From NCBI GenBank assembly GCA_022616375.1, contig JAKEEW010000401.1, positions 1-35,758 of the forward strand: a DNA stretch of 35,758 nt, written 5' to 3'. The position numbers were made by a program, and so were the translations under genes. The DNA is from Sporichthyaceae bacterium. Lineage in GTDB: Bacteria > Actinomycetota > Actinomycetes > JAKEEW01. Shown here in pieces: positions 29,926 to 35,758 of this stretch. Within the stretch, counting starts at the first letter, position 1. The number at the start of each line of letters is the position of its first letter. Below the pieces are notes generated by a model. That model searched no databases and was not told where the DNA came from. It saw only the letters and a program-made list of their open reading frames with translations.

Positions 29926-31786
29926 CGTGGCGGGTCGCGCCGCGAATCCCTTCTGGGGGGAGGGCTGGCCCGCGGTGCGCGCGTTGTGGCCGCTCGACCC
30001 GGGCGTCGCCCACCTCAACCACGGCTCCTTTGGAGCCGTGCCGCTGGCCGTGCAGCTGCGCCAGCAGACCTGGCAGGACCGCATGAATGCCAACCCGATG
30101 CGGTTCTTCACCCGCGAGCTCGCCACCGAGGTAGAACGCGCGCGGCTGATCTGCGCCGACTTCCTCGGCGCCGATCCCGCCGGCTTCGCGTTCGTCAGCA
30201 ACGTCACCACCGGCGCCAACGCGGTCGCCGCCAGCTTGCCGTTGCGGCCCGGCTCCGAGGTCGTGGTCACCGACCACGGCTACGGCACGGTGACCCTGAC
30301 GATCGCGCGGGCCTGCCGGGATGCCGGGGCGCAGCTGGTGGAGGTGCCGATCCGGCTGGACGCCGACGCGGCCGGCATCGAGTCCGCGATCCTCGGTGCG
30401 ATCAGCGACCGGACCACGCTGGCCGTCATCGACCACATCACCTCGCCTACCGCACGGGTGTTCCCGGTCGATCGGCTGATCCCGGCGCTGCGAGCACGCG
30501 GCGTCCCGGTCCCGGTGGACGGCGCGCACGCGCCCGGCATGACGCCGGTCGATCTGGATGGGTTGGATCCCGATTTCTGGATCGGCAACTTCCACAAGTG
30601 GGCGTGCGCGCCACGGGGGAGTGCCGCGCTCTGGGTGGCTTCGCCGTGGCGGTCGAGCATGCGCTCGCTCGTGGTGTCGTGGCGCGAGGCCGAAGGCTTT
30701 CCGTACTCGTACAGCATGGTCGGCACCGCCGATCACAGCGCCTGGCTCGCGACCCCGGAAGCGCTGGCGTTCATGGCGCGGCTCGGCTGGCGGCAGGTGC
30801 GCGACCACAACGCCGCGCTGGTCGGCTACGGCCAACGGGTCATTGCCGAGGCGCTGCGGCTGGACCCGGACGGGCTCGTTGCGGAGACCGCGCTGGCCAT
30901 GCGGGTGCTCCCGCTGCCCAATGGCACGGCCGGCACCCAGCCGGCCGCGGAGGCGCTGATGCTCCGAATCGCCGAGGAGCTTGCGGTCGAGACCGCCATC
31001 GCGCCATGGAGCGGCATCGGCCTGCTGCGACTGTCGGCGCAGCTGTACAACTGCCCGGCCGACTACGAGCGACTCGCCGCCGGGCTGCCAAGGCTGGTCG
31101 GTCTGGACTGATCGGGCACCATCGAACTGGCCACCACCGGGGTGGGCGCCACCGGACTGGACGCCAGCGGGCCGGGGCCGGATGGCACCGGCCAAGCTCG
31201 GGTCGAGCGGAAGCAGCCGGATCCGGCCGGGCCGGAGCAGCAGGAGCGGATCGAGGTATGTCGGGCCGCGGCGCAGCCCCCAGTGCAGGCAGTGCGCGGG
31301 TGGTGGGCAGTGCCCGCCATCGGCGAGCCGGCCGATCACCTCGCCGGCACGGACCAGTTGGCCACGCCGCACCGCCGGCAGCACCGGTTCGTAGGTGGTC
31401 CGCAGGTCGCCGTGCTGGATCACCACGACTCCGCGCCCGGCCACCGGCCCGGCGAACGCCACCGTGCCGGCACCGGCAGCCAGAACCGACTGCCGAGCGC
31501 GAGCCGCCAGGTCGACGCCGCGATGGCCAGGCAACCACGGCTGCGGCGGCGGCAGGAACCCGCGCACCACTTGTGGTCGTGGATCCAGCGGCCAGCGGTA
31601 GCCCAAGCCGCTCGGAGCCGACGCCGGGAACCCGGGCTCGCCCGGGCCGGCGGGCGTGCCCACGGTGCTCACCGCCGCCGGGACGCCGGGGGACGGCACC
31701 GTGATCGCCGCGGTGGGAGCCACCGCGCCAGCCGCGACCGCCGCTACCACACCGCCGATCACAATCGCCTGCCGCATCGAGATCAT
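29789..31786 (-). CDS. M23 (LytM-like) endopeptidase with no stop before it enters the neighbouring genes
   Basis: On the reverse strand the ATG at 31786 opens a 665-codon frame. Residues 1-29 are a signal peptide ([20 protein letters not shown]). Residues 63-193 are an M23 domain: [24 protein letters not shown] (His88, Asp92), and [19 protein letters not shown], ending IRLLPL, where actinobacterial homologues normally terminate. Where a first His of HxH is expected there is Cys166 (His168 present). Residues 194-225 are still outside other genes; from residue 226 the frame runs antisense through the aminotransferase and ends inside whiG. No stop in any reverse frame exists just after the domain. 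Only 31112-31786 is convincing as real protein; the rest may reflect stop loss or a sequence error. Confidence 0.6.
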   Translation of the reverse strand: MISMRQAIVIGGVVAAVAAGAVAPTAAITVPSPGVPAAVSTVGTPAGPGEPGFPASAPSGLGYRWPLDPRPQVVRGFLPPPQPWLPGHRGVDLAARARQSVLAAGAGTVAFAGPVAGRGVVVIQHGDLRTTYEPVLPAVRRGQLVRAGEVIGRLADGGHCPPPAHCLHWGLRRGPTYLDPLLLLRPGRIRLLPLDPSLAGAIRPRPAGVQSGGAHPGGGQFDGARSVQTDQPWQPGGESLVVGRAVVQLRRQSQQADAAPWRDGGLDRKLLGDSEHQRLRGRLGAGRAIGQREHPHGQRGLRNEPVRVQPQRLGNDPLAVADQRGVVVAHLPPAEPRHERQRFRGREPGAVIGGADHAVRVRKAFGLAPRHHERAHARPPRRSHPERGTPPWRARPLVEVADPEIGIQPIQIDRRHAGRVRAVHRDRDAACSQRRDQPIDREHPCGRRGDVVDDGQRGPVADRTEDRGLDAGRVGVQPDRHLHQLRPGIPAGPRDRQGHRAVAVVGDHDLGAGPQRQAGGDRVGAGGDVADEREAGGIGAEEVGADQPRAFYLGGELAGEEPHRVGIHAVLPGLLAQLHGQRHGSKGAVVEVGDARVERPQRAHRGPALPPEGIRGATRHVSPVARTAWPAVAAQTWCGSDRSGSRIPRARGRSPPGSDPRSSTG
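29927..31111 (+). CDS. class-V PLP aminotransferase (isopenicillin N epimerase-like)
   Basis: 394 residues, GTG start one base after the whiG stop. Fold-type I PLP enzyme of the class-V/CefD-like group: [15 protein letters not shown] at the N-terminus, [12 protein letters not shown] (PLP phosphate contact), [13 protein letters not shown], and VDGAHAPGM (Asp pairing with the pyridine N). The PLP lysine is Lys224 in [16 protein letters not shown]. CefD-like proteins include isopenicillin N epimerases and cysteine desulfurase-like enzymes, and the substrate cannot be inferred. No beta-lactam genes are near. Most of the opposite strand is also open (see the M23 entry). Confidence 0.88.
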   Translation: MAGRAANPFWGEGWPAVRALWPLDPGVAHLNHGSFGAVPLAVQLRQQTWQDRMNANPMRFFTRELATEVERARLICADFLGADPAGFAFVSNVTTGANAVAASLPLRPGSEVVVTDHGYGTVTLTIARACRDAGAQLVEVPIRLDADAAGIESAILGAISDRTTLAVIDHITSPTARVFPVDRLIPALRARGVPVPVDGAHAPGMTPVDLDGLDPDFWIGNFHKWACAPRGSAALWVASPWRSSMRSLVVSWREAEGFPYSYSMVGTADHSAWLATPEALAFMARLGWRQVRDHNAALVGYGQRVIAEALRLDPDGLVAETALAMRVLPLPNGTAGTQPAAEALMLRIAEELAVETAIAPWSGIGLLRLSAQLYNCPADYERLAAGLPRLVGLD

Positions 31787-31834
31787 GCACCGAGCCTCGC
31801 CGGTGGGGCGGATGCGGGCCAGGGGACGGCGGGC

Positions 31835-31848
31835 ATCTGTGGACAGAT
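31835..31848. repeat. perfect 6-2-6 palindrome between the divergent M23 and AAA+ genes
   Basis: ATCTGT-GG-ACAGAT sits 48 bases upstream of the M23 start and 95 before the AAA+ start. It may be an operator shared by the divergent genes. Position and symmetry are the only evidence. Confidence 0.3.
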
Positions 31849-31931
31849 CGGCGGGTGTGAATGACGGGCGCGTCAGGAATCGCCTTGTGTGCTTACGGCT
31901 CGGGCGGTTCGCGTGCAGGCCGACTTGGTCA

Positions 31932-31937
31932 TAACCT
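31932..31937 (+). promoter_or_regulatory. candidate -10 of the AAA+ gene (leaderless)
   Basis: TAACCT, identical to the proposed yceD -10, ends 6 bases before the GTG at 31944; there is no SD between. TTCGCG at 31908-31913 could be a -35 with an 18-base spacer. Confidence 0.4.
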
Positions 31938-31943
31938 CTGCCC

Positions 31944-33269
31944 GTGCACGATGCTCTCCTGGACAGCCTGCGACGCGCGGTCCAAGCGGCTCCGACCGAC
32001 GTGGCGCTCCGGCTTCACCTGGCCGAGCTGCTGATCGACGGTGATCAAGCGACCGAGGCGCTGACCCATCTCGGCGTGGTGCTCCAGCACGACCCGACCT
32101 CGGCGCCAGCCCGATCGCTACTGACTCGCGCGATGGGGTCGGTCGGCCCGCCGCGGACCCAGGACGATCCGGTGCCGGACAGCGTCGCGACGCCGGACCC
32201 GGTCACCGAGCCGGACAGCGTCACGACCCCGGATCCGGTCACCGAGCCAGATCTACCTCGCCGCGATCAAGCGGAGCAGCCGACCGACGGCAAGGCAGGG
32301 TTCGACTGGAGCCGGGCCGAGGGCGAGTTCGCCGGCGTGGTGCCGCCGATGTTCGTCGACGGCGACGCCGAAGACGCCGAGGGCGTGCCCGCCTACGACG
32401 TGGAGCGCTCGACCGTCACGCTGGCCGATGTCGGCGGGATGGAGCCGGTCAAGGCACGCCTGGAGGCCGCGTTCCTGGCCCCGATGCGCAATCCCGAGCT
32501 CAAGGCGCTCTACGGCAAGAGCCTGCGCGGCGGCCTGCTGCTCTACGGTCCTCCCGGCTGCGGCAAGACATTCATCGCCCGTGCGCTGGCCGGCGAGCTC
32601 GGCGCCCAGTTCGTCTCGGTGTCGCTGGCCGACATCCTGGACATGTGGATCGGTCAGAGCGAGCGCAACCTGCATGACGTGTTCGAGCTGGCCCGCCGCA
32701 ACGCGCCATGCGTGCTGTTCCTCGACGAGATCGACGCGCTTGGGCAGAAACGGTCCCAGCTGCGCAACTCCGCCATGCGGTCTACGGTCAACCAGCTGTT
32801 GGCCGAGCTGGACGGGGTCAGTACGGCCAACGAAGGCGTCTTCGTGCTGGCCGCGACGAACGCGCCCTGGGATGTCGACCCGGCGCTGCGCCGCCCGGGC
32901 CGGCTGGATCGCACAATCCTGGTGCTGCCGCCGGACGAACCGGCCAGGGCCGCGATCCTGCGCCATCACCTGCGGGATCGGCCGATCGCCTCGATCGACG
33001 TGACCAAGCTGGCCAAACGGACCGACGGGTTCTCCGGCGCGGACCTGGCGCACGTGTGCGAGGCCGGTGCCGAACGGGCACTGCTGGACTCGGCCCGGAC
33101 GGGTACCACCCGCATGATCTCGATGTCCGACCTGGAAGCCGCGCTGCGCGAGATCAAACCGTCGATCCGGCCGTGGCTGGAGTCGGCCCGGAATGTCGCG
33201 CTGTTCGCGAACGAGGGCGGACAGTACGACGAGCTGCTCGCCTACCTCAAGACCCGGAAGATGGCCTGA
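31944..33269 (+). CDS. AAA+ ATPase (FtsH/p97-type module) with TPR-like N-terminus
   Basis: 441 residues, GTG start without SD. Residues 1-65 look like a TPR pair (LRRAVQAAPTDVALRLHLAE, LGVVLQHDPTSAPARSLLTR). Residues 66-115 are an acidic/Pro linker with two near-identical PDPVTEPD segments. The AAA+ module: DVGGMEPVKARLEAAFLAPM, Walker A GPPGCGKT (202-209), pore-type VSLADILDMWIGQSERNLHD, Walker B VLFLDEIDAL (257-266), arginine fingers RRPGRLDR (316-323), then the lid GFSGADLAHVCEAGAERALL. No protease or Zn domain follows, so it is an unfoldase/remodeller, not FtsH. Five bases separate it from the TPR membrane gene; the two likely form one complex. Confidence 0.9.
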   Translation: MHDALLDSLRRAVQAAPTDVALRLHLAELLIDGDQATEALTHLGVVLQHDPTSAPARSLLTRAMGSVGPPRTQDDPVPDSVATPDPVTEPDSVTTPDPVTEPDLPRRDQAEQPTDGKAGFDWSRAEGEFAGVVPPMFVDGDAEDAEGVPAYDVERSTVTLADVGGMEPVKARLEAAFLAPMRNPELKALYGKSLRGGLLLYGPPGCGKTFIARALAGELGAQFVSVSLADILDMWIGQSERNLHDVFELARRNAPCVLFLDEIDALGQKRSQLRNSAMRSTVNQLLAELDGVSTANEGVFVLAATNAPWDVDPALRRPGRLDRTILVLPPDEPARAAILRHHLRDRPIASIDVTKLAKRTDGFSGADLAHVCEAGAERALLDSARTGTTRMISMSDLEAALREIKPSIRPWLESARNVALFANEGGQYDELLAYLKTRKMA

Positions 33270-33274
33270 TCGGG

Positions 33275-34342
33275 ATGACTGATACCGATACCTCGCTGGC
33301 CCGGATCCGGGCGCTGGTGGAGACCCGGCGCTGGGCCGAGGCCCGCCAGCATCTGACCAGCGTGCTGAGCGCCAGCCCGGACTCCGCCCCGGCGCTGTGC
33401 CTGCTGGCCCAGTGCGAGCTCGGGCTGCAGCAGCCGGAGGCGGCGCGGCGGGCGGCAGCGGCCGCGATCGCGGCCGCGCCGGACGAAGAATGGGGACATC
33501 GGCTGCATGCGCTGGCGCTGAGCCAGCTCGGCCGGCACGACCAGGCCATCGCGGCCGCAACCGAAGCGGTCCGGCTGGCTCCCGACCTGTCCTCCTCGCA
33601 CTGGGTCCTGGGTCACGCCCTGCTCGGCAGCCCGACCCGGGCGAAGGAGGCGTACCCGGTGGCCCAGCGGGTGGTCGCGCTGGATCCGCACGACGCGGAC
33701 GGGTTCGTCCTGCTCGGGCTCGCCGCAGACAAGCACAAGCGGCGGGACGAGGAGCGCGCGGCGTACCACAAAGCGTTGGAGCTCGATCCGGACAACGCCG
33801 CGGCCATGAACAACCTCGCTGCCATGGATCTCAACCGCGGCCGGCTGGGCCGGGCCGCCCGCCAGGTGACCGCCGCACTCCAGATGGATCCGCACGAGCA
33901 AGTGCTGCGCGCCAACCTGGATCAGCTCGCGCTGCGACTGCTCGGCCGGCTATTGAACGCGATGCTGCTCAGCGGGTTCGTGCTGTTGCTCACCATCGCC
34001 GCCGAGTCCAGCGGTGACCTGCCGACCTGGTGGCCGCGGGCCATCGCCGGCACGTTGCTGCTCGCGACCTACGCCACGATCGCCTGGCTGACCCTGCGGC
34101 ATCTGCCGGCCGGCTCGCGCCGCTACTTGCGCGGTCTGCCCGGCCGGCTCACCGGCAAGGCCAAGCTTCTGTGGATCGTCTTCCTGGTGCTCTCCGCCGC
34201 CATGCTGGTGGCCGCGTTCGCTCCGGGTGACGCGGCCGGCGTCGGCGCCGTGATCACAATCTTGATCATTCGCGGGTTCCAGATCGCGCTAGTGGTGATG
34301 ATCATCCGTTGGGTGGTCAACAAGGTTCGGGGTCGCAGCTAG
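33275..34342 (+). CDS. TPR protein with C-terminal membrane domain
   Basis: 355 residues from the ATG at 33275 (a longer frame from 32708 lies inside the AAA+ gene). Residues 5-210 hold about six TPRs, the clearest being HRLHALALSQLGRHDQAIAA, EAVRLAPD, and HKALELDPDNAAAMNNLAAM. Residues 227-346 contain four hydrophobic segments (about 227-243, 256-274, 298-316, 322-346), ending in a basic tail KVRGRS. So the TPR part is cytoplasmic and anchored in the membrane. The upstream AAA+ protein starts with similar TPR-like helices, which supports a shared partner or hetero-assembly. No known system name can be given. Confidence 0.85.
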   Translation: MTDTDTSLARIRALVETRRWAEARQHLTSVLSASPDSAPALCLLAQCELGLQQPEAARRAAAAAIAAAPDEEWGHRLHALALSQLGRHDQAIAAATEAVRLAPDLSSSHWVLGHALLGSPTRAKEAYPVAQRVVALDPHDADGFVLLGLAADKHKRRDEERAAYHKALELDPDNAAAMNNLAAMDLNRGRLGRAARQVTAALQMDPHEQVLRANLDQLALRLLGRLLNAMLLSGFVLLLTIAAESSGDLPTWWPRAIAGTLLLATYATIAWLTLRHLPAGSRRYLRGLPGRLTGKAKLLWIVFLVLSAAMLVAAFAPGDAAGVGAVITILIIRGFQIALVVMIIRWVVNKVRGRS

Positions 34343-34393
34343 CGCGTCCGGCACCGGCCGCGCCGGCGACGTCAGAGTGCTGGCGCAGCGCCC

Positions 34394-34610
34394 GGGAATC
34401 GACGACACGGGCCGGGAATCCACGTCAAGGTCGGGAACCCACGTCAAGGTCGGGGAATCGACGACACGGGTCGGGAATCGACGACACGGGCCGGGAATCC
34501 ACGTCAAGGTCGGGGAATCGACGACACGGGTCGGGAACCGACGACACGGGCCGGGAATCCACGTCAAGGTCGGGAATCGACGACACGGGTCGGGAATCCC
34601 CGTCGTCGCC
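34394..34610. repeat. tandem array of two interleaved 19-20 base units
   Basis: About eleven units share the head GGGAAYC. Type A is GGGAATCGACGACACGGGYC (20 bases); type B is GGGAATCCACGTCAAGGTC (19 bases). The order is A B B A A B A A B A and a degenerate last copy; A-A-B occurs twice as a 60-base block (34453-34512, 34513-34571). It fills most of the 336-base gap before the aldehyde dehydrogenase. No open frame through it has coding character. Unit length near two helical turns would put copies on the same DNA face. Confidence 0.9.
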
Positions 34611-34678
34611 GGCACTAGGCTCGGCCGGGAGCAGAGGTGGGTCGCCGGCCGGCGGTCGGGTCTGCTAGGAATCGGCTC

Positions 34679-35758
34679 ATGACAGTGTCCGAGTTCTACC
34701 TGGCCGGGAAGTATGCGACCGGCGAGGCCGCCCGTACCGTCCCGGTCCGCAGCCCGGTCACCGGCGAGCAGCTGACCGAGGTCCCGGTCGCCACCGCCGC
34801 CGAGGTCGACCGAGCCGTCCAGGCCGCCCGCCGGGCGTTCGACGACTACCAGCACTGGAGTGTGTACGAGCGCGCCGAGCTCTGCCGCCGGGTGGCAGAG
34901 CTGATCGAGGCGAACGCCGACGAGCTGGCCCGCCTGACCACGCTGGAGCAGGGCAAGCCGCTGGCCGAGGCGCACGGCGACGTGGAGGACTCGGCCGCGC
35001 TGTTCTCGATCTCGGCCGAGGATGCGAAGCGGCTCTACGGCGAGGTGATCCCGAGCACCGACCGGAACAAGCGGATATTCACGTTCCGCCGCCCGGTCGG
35101 GGTGTGGGGAACCATCACGCCGTGGAACTTCCCGCTGATGATCATGTGCGAGTTCATCGGACCGGCCCTGGCCACCGGCAACGCCGTGGTCGCCAAGCCG
35201 CCGGAGAACACCCCGCTGGCCTGCCTGGCGCTGGGCCGGCTGCTGTCCGAGGCCGGCGTGCCGGACGGCCTGGTTTCGATCATTCCCGGCCCCGGGGAGG
35301 TCGGCGAGGCGCTGGTCACCCACCCGCACGTGGACGCGATCGGCTTCGTCGGATCCTCGGCCACCGGCGAGCGGATCACTCGGGCCGCCGGGCTGAAGCG
35401 TTCGATCATGGAGATGTCCGGCAACGGCCCGATCGTGGTCTGCGCCGATGCCGATCTCGAGATCGCCGCCGCGGCCGCCACCTACGGGGCGTACTGGAAC
35501 GCCGGTCAGGTGTGCTGCGCCAGCGAACGGGTGATCGTGGCTGCGGCCGTCAGGGACGATTTCGTCAGCACCGCGATCAAGGCAGCCGAGGTAGTCAGGC
35601 TCGGCGACCCGTTCGATCCGGCCACCACGATGGGACCGCTGAACAACGAGGCCACTGCGGCCAAGATGGACCGGCACCTGGCCGACGCCGCCGACCGCGG
35701 GGCCGAGCTGCTGCTCGGCGGCGGCCGCGCCAACGGGCACCCGACCGCGCTGTACTAC
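34679..35758 (+). CDS. aldehyde dehydrogenase, N-terminal part (runs off the window)
   Basis: 360 codons are present; the gene continues past the right edge. NAD(P)-dependent oxidation of an aldehyde to an acid. Visible motifs: TITPWNFPLMIM, NAVVAKPPENTPLA (cofactor Lys), IGFVGSSATGERI, the general base Glu in IMEMSGNGP, and the nucleophile Cys in NAGQVCCASERV. MSGNGP replaces the more usual LGGK(S/N)P. The start is ATG 34679 with AGGA at 34667-34670. Class (succinate-semialdehyde, lactaldehyde, betaine or other) is not decidable from this part. It lies immediately downstream of the repeat array. Confidence 0.92.
   Translation, partial: MTVSEFYLAGKYATGEAARTVPVRSPVTGEQLTEVPVATAAEVDRAVQAARRAFDDYQHWSVYERAELCRRVAELIEANADELARLTTLEQGKPLAEAHGDVEDSAALFSISAEDAKRLYGEVIPSTDRNKRIFTFRRPVGVWGTITPWNFPLMIMCEFIGPALATGNAVVAKPPENTPLACLALGRLLSEAGVPDGLVSIIPGPGEVGEALVTHPHVDAIGFVGSSATGERITRAAGLKRSIMEMSGNGPIVVCADADLEIAAAAATYGAYWNAGQVCCASERVIVAAAVRDDFVSTAIKAAEVVRLGDPFDPATTMGPLNNEATAAKMDRHLADAADRGAELLLGGGRANGHPTALYY

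Noticed and set aside
29927-31111. Aminotransferase as part of a beta-lactam cluster
   Set aside because: No ACV synthetase, IPNS or other cluster genes in the window; similarity to CefD is general to this class-V group.
34394-34610. CRISPR array
   Set aside because: Units are contiguous and only 19-20 bases; no unique spacers and no cas genes.
34377-34682. Open frame across the tandem array (about 101 codons, also open on the reverse strand)
   Set aside because: Repeated units keep several frames open by composition; no SD, no homology, and unit lengths of 19 and 20 bases break any steady reading frame.

Overview
This is a very GC-rich stretch of an actinobacterial chromosome: codon third positions are nearly all G/C, GTG starts are common and genes are tightly packed. 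Gene content and order match the conserved actinobacterial housekeeping block recG-rsmD-coaD-sepIVA-yceD-rpmF-rnc-mutM-smc-ftsY-ffh-rpsP-khpA-rimM-trmD-rplS-lepB-rnhB-DUF2469-yraN-comM-dprA-xerC-whiG. A WhiG-type sigma factor, two signal peptidases I and SepIVA point to a Streptomyces/Frankia-like member of the Actinomycetia; I cannot name the genus.

Layout. 1-2369: 3' end of recG, then rsmD, coaD and the septation factor sepIVA, closed by a hairpin. 2526-4988: a promoter overlapping a palindrome drives yceD-rpmF-rnc-mutM. 5020-6681: a convergent secreted CAP protein, a small conserved coiled-coil gene, and a 482-base gap rich in long inverted repeats. 6682-12113: smc overlapping a HAD hydrolase, converging on a reverse-strand gene of unknown function. 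12240-16805: ftsY and ffh (both GTPases of co-translational targeting), separated by a long palindrome, then an amidohydrolase and a RimJ-like acetyltransferase. 16814-19862: rpsP-khpA-rimM-trmD and rplS (ribosome maturation). 19916-24544: two signal peptidases, Nudix, RNase HII, DUF2469 and a LURP-one/scramblase-like gene. 24728-29925: yraN-comM-dprA (DNA uptake and processing), xerC and whiG. 29927-31786: a class-V aminotransferase and an opposite-strand M23 endopeptidase whose frame has no stop before it runs antisense through the whole neighbouring gene. 31944-34342: an AAA+ ATPase with a TPR-like N-terminus, paired with a TPR membrane protein. 34394-34610: a two-unit tandem repeat array. 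34679-end: 5' part of an aldehyde dehydrogenase.

Most of the window is the protein synthesis, targeting and secretion core (ribosomal proteins, RimM/TrmD/RsmD, Ffh/FtsY, LepB) together with chromosome maintenance (RecG, SMC, MutM, RNase HII, XerC, DprA). The less ordinary parts are: (i) low-complexity repeat expansions at the ends of, or inside, many housekeeping proteins (SepIVA, Ffh, S16, TrmD, LepB, XerC, SMC); (ii) long palindromic elements between genes; (iii) a near-identical promoter-like 16-mer before ftsY and rpsP; and (iv) the region after whiG, where the usual rpsB-tsf is absent and the AAA+/TPR pair and the repeat array lie instead. The AAA+/TPR pair is the best candidate for an uncharacterised system.
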